A stretch of 64,000 nucleotides of DNA from Sphingobium sp. WTD-1 (GCF_030128825.1 NZ_CP119127.1:1922001-1986000), one strand, 5' to 3'; numbered from the stretch's first letter, positions 34,421-44,900 are shown. Notes: generated by a model from the sequence alone, not told the origin. Translations and numbers: made by a program.

Positions 34421-34621
34421 GCCCGCCGCCTGGTTGAGTATCTGGTCGAACCGGCTGGAGGCATTCCCGAAAGCGACACCCCTGCCTGAAGCGCAAAAGC
34501 TATTCGCGACCCGAGCGTTATTCCATTGCATAACACATAGCGATCCCCTGAATATTCCGGCAGTATTGGGTGCGGGACTTACTATACAACCGCTGCGAAT
34601 CGCGGGGAGGAATCGGGGCGG

Positions 34622-36580
34622 ATGATTCTCACTGATAATGAGACAAAGGTCGATCTCCTCAACAACGAGGCGATCGCAAAGACCATTATCGAGCTCCTGC
34701 GCGAGAAGCCCGAGCGTGCCGTAACGATCGGGGTTCACGGCGACTGGGGCGCGGGCAAATCCAGCATCCTGGAGATGATAGAGAACGGCCTCAGTTCTGA
34801 TGAGGATGTGCTCTGTATCAAATTTAACGGGTGGCGTTTCCAGGGGTTCGAAGACGCCAAGATCGCGCTGATCGAGGGCATCGTTACCGGGCTTATCGAA
34901 AAGCGGCCGGTGCTCACCCAGGCCGGCGTGGCCGTGAAGGACATCTTCCGGCGGATCGACTGGCTGAAGATCGCGCGGCACGGGGGCGGTCTCGCTTTCA
35001 CCGCTTTCACCGGCATTCCCACAGCCGATCAGATCGGCGCGGTGGTGGGCACCTTGAAGGGAATCTTCTCCGATCCCTCGAAACTCGCTACGCAGGAGAA
35101 TTACGACAAAGCGATCGATGGTGTGCAGGGTCTGCTGAAACCCGGAGAGTCGAAGAATGTCCCGGAGGAGATCGAAGCCTTCCGGAAGGCTTTTGACGAT
35201 CTGCTCAAGCAGGCAGGTATCAAGCAACTGATCGTACTGATCGACGATCTTGACCGCTGCCTGCCAGACACGGCGATCGAGACGCTCGAAGCCGTCCGAC
35301 TGTTCGTCTTCACCGCTCGCACCGCGTTCATCGTCGCAGCCGACGAGGCGATGATCGAATATTCGGTGCGCAAGCATTTCCCCGAGCTTCCGGACACGAC
35401 CGGCCCCCGTGACTATGCACGCAACTATCTCGAAAAGCTGATCCAGATCCCGTTCCGAATTCCGGCCTTGGGCGAGACCGAAACCCGCATCTACGTCACC
35501 CTGTTGCTCATCGGCTCCGAGTTGGGAGAGGACGATCCCGCTTACTCGGCGCTCATCGCCGTCGCGCGTGAATTGCTCAAACGGCCCTGGAAGACGGCCG
35601 GGCTCGACGCGCAGACCGTCAAGACCGCCTTGGGTGACAAAGCCGGCCAGGTCCAGAATGCGCTCACCCTGAGCGACCAGATTGGTCCGATCCTGGCCAG
35701 CGGCACTCAGGGCAATCCGCGACAGATCAAGCGCTTCCTGAACACCCTGCTGCTGCGCCATCAGACCGCGCTCGCCCGCGGTTTTGGAGATGAGGTGAAG
35801 CTGCCCGTCCTGGCGAAGCTCATGCTGGCAGAACGTTTCCTCTCCAGATTGTTCGATCAGATCGCCAGCGCCGCCGCCCGCGATCCGGACGGCCGCTGCG
35901 TAGATTTGGCAGCGCTTGAAACCGCCGCATCGGAGGAGAAGCCAGCACCCAAAGCGAAGCGGACCGGGCCGAAAATCAGTTCCACCGATGACGCCAAGCC
36001 GACCGCCGTGCCGGACTCCAAGGACAGCGCCATCCTGACGGAATGGAAGGCAGCCGACGCGATTCGGGCTTGGGCTCGGCTGTCACCGGCCTTGGCCGAC
36101 GTCGATCTGCGCCCCTATCTGTTCGTGACCAAGGATCGGAAGGACTACTTCGGTGCCGCCTCCGTCCTCGGGCGTCTCGCCGCTGTAGTCGAAAAACTGC
36201 TTGGCCCGAAACTCGCCGTTCAAGCGTTCGAAGGCGAACTAAAGCAGCTCGTTCCGGCCGAGGCTGCCCAGGTATTCGAGGAGCTGCGCGGACGCGTCAT
36301 GGGCGGTGACGCCTTCGATACCGTGCCGCCCGGCATCGACGGACTCGCGGTGCTGGTTCGCGCGCACCCGACGCTTCAAGCCAATCTTCTCGATCTGCTC
36401 GAAGCCTTGCCGGCCGATCGGTGCGGGCCGTGGCCCGCGTCAGGTTGGGAGGGCGTCGTCAAGGATTCCGACGCCGTTGCGCGCTTCGAGAAGCTACTCC
36501 AGGGATGGTCCACCTCCGGTTCGTCCTTCCTGAAGCCGACCGCGAGTGCCGCGCTTCGCACGCGGAAGGGTGGCCGCTGA
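34622..36580 (+). CDS. qatA: QatA: KAP-family P-loop ATPase of the Qat defence system
   Basis: A 652-residue NTPase of the KAP family. Walker A is VHGDWGAGKSS (Lys46) and Walker B is LIVLIDDLDRC near residue 210. The usual KAP insertion lies between them, followed by a C-terminal helical sensor region (TQGNPRQIKRFLNTLLLRH). In the Qat antiphage system QatA is the ATPase that works with QatB, the QueC-like QatC and the TatD-like QatD. ATG 34622 has purine-rich GGGGAGG and GGGGCGG stretches before it. The stop overlaps qatB as TGATG. A Lys/Pro-rich linker (residues about 440-465) separates the ATPase from a C-terminal domain of about 180 residues. Confidence 0.9.
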   Translation: MILTDNETKVDLLNNEAIAKTIIELLREKPERAVTIGVHGDWGAGKSSILEMIENGLSSDEDVLCIKFNGWRFQGFEDAKIALIEGIVTGLIEKRPVLTQAGVAVKDIFRRIDWLKIARHGGGLAFTAFTGIPTADQIGAVVGTLKGIFSDPSKLATQENYDKAIDGVQGLLKPGESKNVPEEIEAFRKAFDDLLKQAGIKQLIVLIDDLDRCLPDTAIETLEAVRLFVFTARTAFIVAADEAMIEYSVRKHFPELPDTTGPRDYARNYLEKLIQIPFRIPALGETETRIYVTLLLIGSELGEDDPAYSALIAVARELLKRPWKTAGLDAQTVKTALGDKAGQVQNALTLSDQIGPILASGTQGNPRQIKRFLNTLLLRHQTALARGFGDEVKLPVLAKLMLAERFLSRLFDQIASAAARDPDGRCVDLAALETAASEEKPAPKAKRTGPKISSTDDAKPTAVPDSKDSAILTEWKAADAIRAWARLSPALADVDLRPYLFVTKDRKDYFGAASVLGRLAAVVEKLLGPKLAVQAFEGELKQLVPAEAAQVFEELRGRVMGGDAFDTVPPGIDGLAVLVRAHPTLQANLLDLLEALPADRCGPWPASGWEGVVKDSDAVARFEKLLQGWSTSGSSFLKPTASAALRTRKGGR

Positions 36581-37458
36581 TGGGCACGTCGAACGCCTAT
36601 GGGGGTGCAGGCGGCGGCACGCCGCTCATTCCGAGTTGGTTGCAAGGTGACAGCGACGGCGGAGCTGGCGCGGGTGATAGCGACGGAACGCAATCCCCGG
36701 CTCCTGATGGAGCGCCGCCCGCGGTTCCTCCCGCGCCAGCACCTCGGCCGACCGCGCCGGCAGGGGCGGCGGATCGCTTCACTTCCGCCCGAAACAATTT
36801 CACGCGTTTCGCAAGTTCGGGCGGAAGCGACCGTAGGAGCCTCGGCCGCGCGGTTTCGCAATATGTGTCCAAATCAGCGGGCGGCTCACGTCAGGCTGCA
36901 CAGCGGATGGGCTCGTCGTGGGGCGCGGGCGCTGGACTTGTCAGGTTCCTCAACGACGCCAGCGCGAATGGCGTGCGTGAGGCACTACGAACGCTCAACC
37001 TCGAAAGCCTCGCCGGGCGTCCGATCGAGGAAGTGTTCGCGGGTCTGGCCGATTACATCTGCCCCGAAGGTGGGTCGATTGATGAAGGTATTGCGAGAGA
37101 CGCTTTCGTCGAGACGATCGCCGACCTCGCCGGTGCGGGCATCACCGACATCGACGCGCTGACGTCCGGCCAGATTCAGACTGTCTTCGAGTTATATGCA
37201 ACGCACGCGATCGAGGCGCGCATCTGCAACGACATCGGCACCAAGGTTGTTACTCTGCCCGCCGATGCCCGCGCGGCCGAGAGGGTTCAGGCGCAATTGC
37301 GTGATTTCATCCAGCGTGGTGTCAGCGACGCGATCAACGCCGCCGGTATCAACATCCAGTCGCTGACTCCTGACGCGGTGATGGGTTTTGTGACCAACGT
37401 CTATCAATCCGCCTTCGACGTGTTGCAGACGATGGGCGATGGGGAGGCAGCGAAATGA
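36580..37458 (+). CDS. qatB: QatB
   Basis: 292 residues, with no enzymatic motif. The N-terminal 65 residues are low-complexity (Gly/Ala/Pro/Asp-rich, GGAGGGTPLIPSWLQGDSDG). A helical domain follows (RFASSGGSDRRSLGRAVSQY, then LRTLNLESLAGRPIEEVFAG). The GTSNAYGGAGGGTPLIPSWL opening is the typical QatB start. Identity rests on this and on its place between qatA and qatC. ATG overlaps the qatA stop by one base and its stop overlaps qatC by four, so stoichiometric production is likely. Its mechanistic role in Qat is not known. Confidence 0.85.
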   Translation: MGTSNAYGGAGGGTPLIPSWLQGDSDGGAGAGDSDGTQSPAPDGAPPAVPPAPAPRPTAPAGAADRFTSARNNFTRFASSGGSDRRSLGRAVSQYVSKSAGGSRQAAQRMGSSWGAGAGLVRFLNDASANGVREALRTLNLESLAGRPIEEVFAGLADYICPEGGSIDEGIARDAFVETIADLAGAGITDIDALTSGQIQTVFELYATHAIEARICNDIGTKVVTLPADARAAERVQAQLRDFIQRGVSDAINAAGINIQSLTPDAVMGFVTNVYQSAFDVLQTMGDGEAAK

Positions 37459-38804
37459 GGCGCCACGTCATCATCGGCCGTTTTGGCGAGGACGATAAGA
37501 CCCGTGTTCCCAAGGCGCGCGACGAAGTTGCATCGACGTTGCAACTTGTAGCGGGCAAGCGTCTCGACCATGGGATCGGGCACGCCTTGGCCGACCTCAA
37601 GGCGCTGCACCTGACCCCGAGCGAGATCGGCGCGGACATGCTCGTGGTCGCCGCCCATGTTCACGCAGCGGATACTCGCATCTCGCGCTCGACGGAATCG
37701 CAGGATGCTTGGACTCGCGAGATTCGGTTGGTCGTCCCCGTTAGCGATCCCGCGTTGTGGACCGCCGCGGCACCGATCCTGGTCCGTGCCCTGAACTTCC
37801 TGACCGGCGACCGATGGGACGTCGGATTCCGCAAACGGTCGAAGGATTACGCGAAGCTGGTCTCTCCCGCCGCTCCCACCCTTATTCCGACCGCTTTCGA
37901 TGGCGTAAGCCTGTTCTCCGGCGGGTTGGACAGCTTGATCGGCGCGATCGACAGCTTGAAGGCTGGAGAGACGCCGCTCCTAGTCAGTCACGCGGGAGAG
38001 GGGCTGGTGAGCAAGTCGCAGGATCAATGCTTCGAAGGCCTCAAAGCCGCCTACAAATCATCCACTTTCAATCGGCTCCGCGTGTGGATGAGTTTCGAAA
38101 GCGGGCTGGTCGCAGATGTCGGGTCGGAGGATAGCACTCGCGGCCGCTCGTTTCTGTTCTTCTCCCTCGGTGTCGCCGCCGGCACCGCGCTTGGCCGCGA
38201 CTTCGTGCTCAAGGTTCCGGAGAACGGCCTGATCGCGCTCAATGTCCCGCTCGATCGGCTTCGGCTCGGTGCGCTCAGCACCCGGACGACGCATCCTTTC
38301 TACATGACCCGATGGAACGATCTGCTCCGAGCGCTCGGCGTAGGAGGCAAGGTCGAGAACCCCTATTGGAACAAGACCAAGGGGGAAATGGTCGCCGAGT
38401 GCACCACTCCGGCCTTGTTGAAGCAGCTTGCCCCGTTGTCGCTATCATGTTCGTCGCCGACGAAGGGGCGTTGGACCAAGAAGCCGCAGGGGCACTGCGG
38501 ATACTGTCTCCCCTGCCTCATTCGACGGGCCTCCCTGCGAGGTAAGGATGCGACAGTTTATGGCGTACCCGACCTGAAGGCTGCCACATTGGACACCAAG
38601 CAGGCCGAGGGTCAGCAGGTCCGATCCTTCCAGATCGCGATCGCGCGGCTATCAAAGCGCCCGGAACTGGCCAAGGCCCTTATCCACAAGCCCGGGCCTC
38701 TCTATGATGATCCCTCCCGCCACGATGACCTGGCCGATGTTTATCGTCGCGGCTTGGAAGAGGTCGGGCGTTTGCTGACTGGCGTTCGCGCCGCACCGTC
38801 GTAG
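37455..38804 (+). CDS. qatC: QatC: QueC-like enzyme of Qat
   Basis: A 449-residue protein with a PP-loop ATP-pyrophosphatase core: GVSLFSGGLDSLIGAIDSL around residue 155, as in QueC (7-cyano-7-deazaguanine synthase). A cysteine cluster near the C-terminus (GHCGYCLPCLIRR) matches QueC's zinc site. QueC makes preQ0 for tRNA and DNA deazaguanine modification; in defence systems the homologue may modify a protein or nucleic-acid partner. An N-terminal extension of about 130 residues precedes the PP-loop, larger than housekeeping QueC. Both catalytic elements look complete. Confidence 0.9.
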   Translation: MRRHVIIGRFGEDDKTRVPKARDEVASTLQLVAGKRLDHGIGHALADLKALHLTPSEIGADMLVVAAHVHAADTRISRSTESQDAWTREIRLVVPVSDPALWTAAAPILVRALNFLTGDRWDVGFRKRSKDYAKLVSPAAPTLIPTAFDGVSLFSGGLDSLIGAIDSLKAGETPLLVSHAGEGLVSKSQDQCFEGLKAAYKSSTFNRLRVWMSFESGLVADVGSEDSTRGRSFLFFSLGVAAGTALGRDFVLKVPENGLIALNVPLDRLRLGALSTRTTHPFYMTRWNDLLRALGVGGKVENPYWNKTKGEMVAECTTPALLKQLAPLSLSCSSPTKGRWTKKPQGHCGYCLPCLIRRASLRGKDATVYGVPDLKAATLDTKQAEGQQVRSFQIAIARLSKRPELAKALIHKPGPLYDDPSRHDDLADVYRRGLEEVGRLLTGVRAAPS

Positions 38805-38812
38805 GAGACCCC

Positions 38813-39559
38813 ATGCGCTCGGGTCTCGTCGATTTCCATTGCCATCTTGATCTCTACCCCGACCACGCGGCCGCGGTGGAACGTTGCGAGCGCGATGGCG
38901 TGTTCACCCTCACCGTGACCACCACGCCCAAGGCTTGGCCACGGAACCACGAACTGGCGTCCGCCACCCGTCATGTCCGAGCGGCTCTCGGCCTGCATCC
39001 TCAGTTGGTTGCCGAACGCGCTCATGAGATCGCTCTATGGGAGGAGTTGCTGCCGCAGACCCGCTATGTCGGCGAGGTCGGGCTGGACGCCAGCCCACGG
39101 TTCTACAAGTCTTTCGAGACGCAGAAGGAGATATTCGCTCGCGTGTTATCGCTTTGCGCGGTCGCGGGAGACAAGATCGTCACAACACATAGCGTCCGAG
39201 CGACCAGGGTGGTGCTCGACATGATAGAGCAGCACATGCCGCCCTCGCGCGGGTGCGTAGTGCTTCATTGGTTCACCGGCACCGCAGCAGAGGCAAAAAG
39301 GGCGGTTGATCTTGGCTGCTACTTTTCAGTGAACGCGGACATGCTCAATAATGAAAGGCGTGCAGCAATAACTAAATTGCTCCCGTTGGACCGGGTTCTG
39401 ACGGAAACAGATGGGCCGTTTACCCAAACTGATGGACGCCCCGCCAGTCCGAGCGATGTCTGGATCACTGTGGAGCGCTTGGCAAGGCTCCACGAACTAC
39501 CGCCATCCGAACTATGTGCCACGATACTGAGAAATCTTAAGAGCGTTCTTTCCAGGTAG
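38813..39559 (+). CDS. qatD: QatD: TatD-like metal-dependent DNase of Qat
   Basis: A 248-residue amidohydrolase-fold nuclease. Metal ligands: HCH in VDFHCHLDLY, Glu in VGEVGLDASP, His in KIVTTHSVRA, His in CVVLHWFTG and Asp in VLTETDGPF, the set expected of TatD. It is the fourth member of the Qat system, required for defence in characterised cases. GGAG lies between the qatC stop and ATG 38813 (8-base gap). The final third is less GC-rich than the rest of the operon. No terminator hairpin is evident in the 92 bases before the convergent operon end. Confidence 0.9.
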   Translation: MRSGLVDFHCHLDLYPDHAAAVERCERDGVFTLTVTTTPKAWPRNHELASATRHVRAALGLHPQLVAERAHEIALWEELLPQTRYVGEVGLDASPRFYKSFETQKEIFARVLSLCAVAGDKIVTTHSVRATRVVLDMIEQHMPPSRGCVVLHWFTGTAAEAKRAVDLGCYFSVNADMLNNERRAAITKLLPLDRVLTETDGPFTQTDGRPASPSDVWITVERLARLHELPPSELCATILRNLKSVLSR

Positions 39560-39651
39560 AGAGAAAGTACATTTTAGCTGCTACTTGTGAATAGTAATAC
39601 CACTTGGGGGTTGTGCCTTATAGTTGGCCTGAGCGAATTATTAGCGCCGCG

Positions 39652-40578
39652 TCAGGGGATTCCGTGTTTAGCCCGAGCCGCCTCCACAGCAGCCATGATC
39701 TGTTCCGTGACACCGGGATCGTCCGACTTACCCTTTGGCACTTGCACGTTGGCGAGGAACCAATGTGCGATCTCAACGCCTTCCGCTGCCCAGCGGGGGT
39801 CCTCACTCTCCAAAGGATCGAGAATGCGGCGTATGATGACCGGATTGCGTGACGAACTGCCGGACCGGAGCGGTTCGTGTTGATAGTCATCCGGCGCGAA
39901 CGCCATGTTGAGATTTAACGCCGCAGCGCGCTTCGGCGATGCCTCCCGAGCGCCGATCAGGTCGTCCAGCGGCATGAAAAGACGTCCGTAGTGTTCTGGC
40001 TGCCGGGTGAGCAGTTCGCGATTCGTAAACGTCGGCGCTTCCGGCTCTCGGCTGGGCAGCCAACGCTCGTCCAACGTGCAAATGAGACGCCGAATGGCGA
40101 ACACCATCGCGTCTAGCATATGCAGATCCTGGCTGCGGGTGACGTAGCCATAGATCAGGTAGCGGTTGTCAGCATTCCCGTTGCGAAGCAGGTGTTCCAT
40201 AAACTGCTCGGGCGTTCGGTCCGACCAGTGATAGATGTCGAGATCGGTTGGTTTGGCGAGATTGTCTGGCAGCAACGCGCCGGCCAGAGCTTTTACATCC
40301 GTGTAGAGCCGAACGATGTCGTGGCTGTATGCCTTCTGATCGGTGGCGCTTCGTCTGGACGATCCATCATTGAGGAGAAGCACGGCCTTGAGATATTTCT
40401 CAAGCGCATGAACTGAGAGCCATAAGAAGTCTGTGTTGAGCTGATTGATCGCACACCAGCGCGCGGTGACGTAGTTTTCGTCGGCCGTGCGGACGAAAAG
40501 TTCGAGGACCAGATTATGTTTCGATGCTGATACGCTCAAGCCGATGTCCTTACAGACCGAGCGCGTATTTGGCCGCAC
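39652..40578 (-). CDS. HEPN-like protein at the end of the Hachiman-like operon
   Basis: 308 residues. Residues about 30-110 (ENYVTARWCAINQLNTDFLW, LSVHALEKYLKAVLLLND, then YSHDIVRLYTDV) look like a HEPN helical bundle with the AxEKYLKA helix typical of the family. I do not see a convincing catalytic R-x4-6-H pair, so it may be a non-cleaving HEPN or have an unusual site. A C-terminal 200-residue part is not recognised. Start is GTG 40578 or TTG 40539 (better AAGGA spacing); either overlaps or abuts the PIN gene's end. HEPN and PIN proteins often form RNA-targeting pairs in defence loci. Confidence 0.5.
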   Translation of the reverse strand: MRPNTRSVCKDIGLSVSASKHNLVLELFVRTADENYVTARWCAINQLNTDFLWLSVHALEKYLKAVLLLNDGSSRRSATDQKAYSHDIVRLYTDVKALAGALLPDNLAKPTDLDIYHWSDRTPEQFMEHLLRNGNADNRYLIYGYVTRSQDLHMLDAMVFAIRRLICTLDERWLPSREPEAPTFTNRELLTRQPEHYGRLFMPLDDLIGAREASPKRAAALNLNMAFAPDDYQHEPLRSGSSSRNPVIIRRILDPLESEDPRWAAEGVEIAHWFLANVQVPKGKSDDPGVTEQIMAAVEAARAKHGIP

Positions 40579-41233
40579 TCATATTGGGCGCATAGCCGAG
40601 GTTGATCGTGCCAAATTCCGCCGCGATGTCGGGCTTCAAAACTTTGCTTTCGGTCAAATACTCATTGGTATTCGACGACAGAAAGACGATCGGCGTCGTC
40701 ACCCCAGCGCCCCGCAAAGCTGATACGGCCTCAAGATAAGTTTCATAGACCAGGCAATCTTTGGAGGACTCCTTGCCGCGTCTCGCTGGAGCGATGCCAG
40801 CGTTGACCCGAGCAAATGCTTTGGCGGGGACAACTGGGCTGGGCGTGACATTGCCGAGCTTGGCGAGCCAACGCCCGACAACCGCTCTTGCACGCCCGAC
40901 ATGATCGTCAAGATGCGTAAGGTTGACGTTGCCTGGAGCGCCGAAGACGGCGGATAGCTTGTTGATGCGCTCGACCTGCTCCCGAACCTTCTTGAGATTG
41001 CGCGCAGCCTCATCCTGGACGGGCTGGTCGTGATCGGAAAACTCGATCGCTACCTGCTCCGCCATAAGGCATATGAGGCGACCCGATTCTGCCGCGGCCA
41101 AAAGATCGATGGCTGCCTGCCGATCATGCGGTTTTGCCGTCTCGCGCGTCGGATCACGCATGATGTCCAGAATAGAGCATGTATCGATGCACAGCACCGG
41201 AACGCCCGCTGATGCAATCGCCTGTGCGTCCAT
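40550..41233 (-). CDS. PIN-like (DUF4935-type) ribonuclease candidate
   Basis: 227 residues. The N-terminal VPVLCIDTCSILDIMRD has the first PIN Asp; a second acidic site is in MAEQVAIEFSDHD. KESSKDCLVYETYLEAV and TPIVFLSSNTNEYLTES match the C-terminal PIN signature, where the metal-binding Asp follows KxSSKD. PIN domains are Mg-dependent single-strand RNases and are toxins or effectors in many systems. It starts 5 bases after the unknown 218-residue gene and overlaps the HEPN-like gene, so it is fully inside the operon. Confidence 0.7.
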   Translation of the reverse strand: MDAQAIASAGVPVLCIDTCSILDIMRDPTRETAKPHDRQAAIDLLAAAESGRLICLMAEQVAIEFSDHDQPVQDEAARNLKKVREQVERINKLSAVFGAPGNVNLTHLDDHVGRARAVVGRWLAKLGNVTPSPVVPAKAFARVNAGIAPARRGKESSKDCLVYETYLEAVSALRGAGVTTPIVFLSSNTNEYLTESKVLKPDIAAEFGTINLGYAPNMSAAKYALGL

Positions 41234-41238
41234 CCGGC

Positions 41239-41895
41239 TCAGTGCTCTTCGTAGTAGGCAAGAAGAGCAAGCGCGGTTTCAAAATCGCCTGCAAGATTGT
41301 GGGCGGAATCCTCGTCCCAACCGTCCACTTCATGCAGCCAGCGCGCTAACCTGTCGGCGCCGGGTTTGTCGCCGCTGCGATGTACGGCGACGAGAAAATC
41401 GAACCAGCGGCGTTCATCCAGTGGGTGACTCGCTCCCGTCGACTTGTTGGCCGCCCCGGAGAAGCGTTTGAGCTTCAGCGCAGCGTCCGGAGACAACCAG
41501 TCGTCGAGTGTTTGCCGAGGCTCCGTCGTCGAGATCGTGAAACCGAATTGAGCCGTGACGGGTGCGGCGATGCGCGCGATAAAATCCGCGAGCACGGCAT
41601 TGTACTGCGCGAAGGTGAGGCTCCCCGTCTCCAACGGAACGATGTTGGGGACATAATAGCCGTCCTCGGTTCCCCATAGGGTGAGCCCCGCCGCCGGATG
41701 GTCTTGGCCGGCATCCCGACGAAAAAGGACGACATCCTCCGAGGTCACGGCGTTACGCGCCACTTCCGCCGACCTTTCCAGATCTACGCGCCAGGGATCG
41801 ACAGCCGCCGTGATGAGCGCTTCGCGCAAGTCGGGCCGTTTCGCGATGGGGCCACGGATGGCCATATCTTGGAAAACTTCGAGTTTGTCTGTCAT
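41239..41895 (-). CDS. Unknown 218-residue protein in the Hachiman-like operon
   Basis: Not recognised. It begins MTDKLEVFQDMAIRGPIAKR and contains LTLWGTEDGYYVPNIVPLET, LTFAQYNAVLADFIARIAA and a C-terminal helical stretch WDEDSAHNLAGDFETALALL. No nuclease, ATPase or membrane feature is apparent; acidic overall. It lies 38 bases after hamB and 5 before the PIN-like gene. Candidate roles are an inhibitor or adaptor for the PIN/HEPN pair. This is inference from position only. Confidence 0.6.
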   Translation of the reverse strand: MTDKLEVFQDMAIRGPIAKRPDLREALITAAVDPWRVDLERSAEVARNAVTSEDVVLFRRDAGQDHPAAGLTLWGTEDGYYVPNIVPLETGSLTFAQYNAVLADFIARIAAPVTAQFGFTISTTEPRQTLDDWLSPDAALKLKRFSGAANKSTGASHPLDERRWFDFLVAVHRSGDKPGADRLARWLHEVDGWDEDSAHNLAGDFETALALLAYYEEH

Positions 41896-41933
41896 ATCAT
41901 TTCTTTCGGATTATCTTTGGCTACTGTCGCCTC

Positions 41934-44900
41934 CTACGCATCGGCCTGCGGCCAACGCAGTTTTCCGCGGCCGACACGAAGCGCTTCCACCAGTCTTGTG
42001 TTGCCGGGCAACCGACCCGAAAACAGGCTGGGCTTGGGATCGACCGCAGCCTTCTTGAAGGCGGCGACACGCTGGTAGTCGGGCGTCGTCAGCCAAGTCC
42101 GCCCATCACCCTCATCGGTGACAATCCTATACAGGCCGGCAGGCGGAGCGACGGCGATGTCGAGCAGTCGCTTATAGTGTTCGACCGACCACTTCTGGAT
42201 GCCGCCGCTAAGGGCCTCGGTTCGGAACCGCGCCCATAGCGCAGCCGTATCGGGCGTTGGCCAATCGCCAGCGTCGGTGTAGGCCGTGATCTCATCAGAT
42301 TCGAGCCAGGCCCGCATCTCGGCAGGCGTAACGAAGACTGGCTTGGCGTCCTCGACCGCCGCCATGGCGGCGCGCCTCGACGGAAGACCGGCCCGGATCA
42401 ACATCGACATCATGAATTGCGGAACGCCGGTCTCGACCGCAGCAGCGGCTCCACCTGCCACCGTATCCGGCGACCAGCCGAGAGACATGCGGCGGGTACG
42501 GACAGCTTCCAAGGCCCAAACCAAACGATAAGTGAAGGCATCTTCGACCGCCCGCATGTTCTGCGGCCCGATATTGGCAACATCCTCGCCGGACACCCAA
42601 CTGCGTAGGATTGCCTTCCAATTGGCTGGTAGCGCGTTCGCCTTGTCAGGAATGAAAGGACGCATGAATAGCAGGCGGTCGCCGAGACCACCGAGGCTAT
42701 CGACAAGTTCGTCGATGTCGCCGCCCAGCGCCGCTTCGTCTGCGCGGTCGAGGAGTTCGGCCAACTCGTCGGCCATGGCGTCGATGGTGAGGCCCGCCTC
42801 AAGTCCTACGCCCATGGCGAAATGTCCGCGGCGCGCCTGCGCCGTGGTGGTCTTCCAGATAAGGTCGGCGCGCGCTTCGAATATCTTTATGTGCAGCGGT
42901 GCGATGTCCTCGTCCTCGCGGGCAATCTGGCGTGCCCAAAGCGATCCCTTGAGCGCCTCGTCCAGAAGTTTGGGTAGGTCGGCCCGATCAGCGTCCAGTG
43001 CCTCGATCAGACCGAACACGGTCGCATCGAGGCGTTCGACGATCTGCGAAAGCGGCTCCTCGTCAATGGTCTCTTCCTCGTCATCGCCGCCGTCTTCATC
43101 ATCGTCGTCGCCATCGTCGTATTCTGCGCCGGCGGCCAGACGCTCGGCGACCGCGGCTTCCTCCGCCGGCGATCTCCAGGCTTCGCGGGCATTGGCGAGA
43201 TATTCCCACGCGTCGTGACGGTCCAGCACACCCTCTCGTGACAAGCGGTCAAGAATCTCGGCGACGATCTGGATGAGGCCGCTCTTCAGCGTGCGGGCCT
43301 TTGCGGAGGCGACCAGCTTCTTCCATTCCCTCTTTCGCCAATCAATCTTATCGAACATCACGTGAACGATGAGGCCTTCGACATCGACGAAGGCGCGTCC
43401 GGCGCGACCCGCGACGTTCGCAAACTCCTCGCCCTTGATCTTCTCGGACGCCCGATACAGCGCTGGCACCAGCAGGACGGCGGCATTGAGGTTGAGGCCC
43501 TGCGATAGCGTCGGCGACGCGACGATGACCTTCAGCACACCCTCGGACAGAAGGGCTTCCAGCTCACGAAGGAACGGACTCGGCAGCCGGCCATGGTGGA
43601 CGGCAACGCCCGCTTTCAAACAAGCGACAGCGGGATGGTCTTCTCCCAACCATTCCTTGCCGACCTCCAGAGCGCGGGCGATCCACGCCTCATCCTCCAG
43701 TAGCGAATCCAGGTAACCGCGCTTGCAGAGGTCCACGACTTGTTTGCCATAACTCTCGACCCAATTCGCCTGGGTGGAGAAGATCAGGGTCCGCTTGCCT
43801 TGGCTTGCGAACTCCCATGCCGCGAACAAAGCGAGATGCGAGTTCTTGCGCGGATAAGGCTTCTTCTCCTTTCCGAGTGCCGGCTTCTCCAAGACAAATT
43901 TGTCGAGGAACGGGCCAGCTTCATCGAGATCGAGCCGGAGCAGTGCATCCTTCCCCCGCCAAGTGAGCGCGCCGAACCGTTGCCGCGTCGGCCGCCAATC
44001 GGAACGCACTGGTTCGCCCGGTTCATCGGCGCGAATCCAGGCGGTGAGATCGTCGAGTTCGTCGCCGCTGGGCAGAATGGCGGAGAGGCAGACCATTCTG
44101 CGTTCGCCCGCGTCCGCTCGCCGGAGCAGACGCTGCACGAGCGTCTCGTAACGGATTTCACGCTCGCTCGGGCCGATCATATGGCCTTCGTCAAGGACGA
44201 TCAGGCCGACATCATCGATCAGTGAGGGGTCGCTTCTCAGTGCGAAGTCGAGCTTTTCGGGTGTCGCGATGATGATCTCGCGGGAGCGCAACGCGTCTTC
44301 ATCTCCAGCCGAAAGACCGCTGGAACCATAGAGCGAGGAGACGCTGAAGCCGAGGGGCGCGAAGGTCTTTCTAAAGGAGCGCTCGGTTTGAGCGGACAAA
44401 GCGCGCAATGGCGTAACGATCAACACCCGGCGCTCCGACGACAGCGTCATCAGCGCGGCGATCTCGGCCACACGCGTCTTGCCAGCGCTGGTCGGCAAGG
44501 CGACGACCAGGTCGTCCGTGACGTCCGTGGAGCGCTGCGCCGCCTCGCGTTGCGATGGCCACAACTCCACCTCGGAGGTCTTGCGCGCATAAAGCGACGA
44601 GATAAACAGCCGTCGCAGGTCCGGGTATTTTTCCTCCGTCCCTTCCGGCGGGTCGGTCGGCAGAGTCTGGTGGAGCGAATGCTGCCAAAGGTCGTCGATC
44701 AGATGGCGGCAGAGGTTCGAAATCCACCACAGCGGCACATTCTCCGCGTTGCCAGCCAGACTGACCGCGGTGCCAAGAAGCGCGCGCGCGATCTCGATCG
44801 GCTCGGGTTCGCCGGTCTCCAGTGCAAAATCAAAATGGGCCAGCGCCCGGCAAATCGTCGTGTTGAGGATCGTCGATATCGCTTCATCGATATCGGGTTC

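Noticed and set aside
34118..35761. A long minus-strand frame over qatA
   Set aside because: Antisense of the KAP ATPase; only its right-hand relation to the permease fragment is meaningful, and that is called separately.
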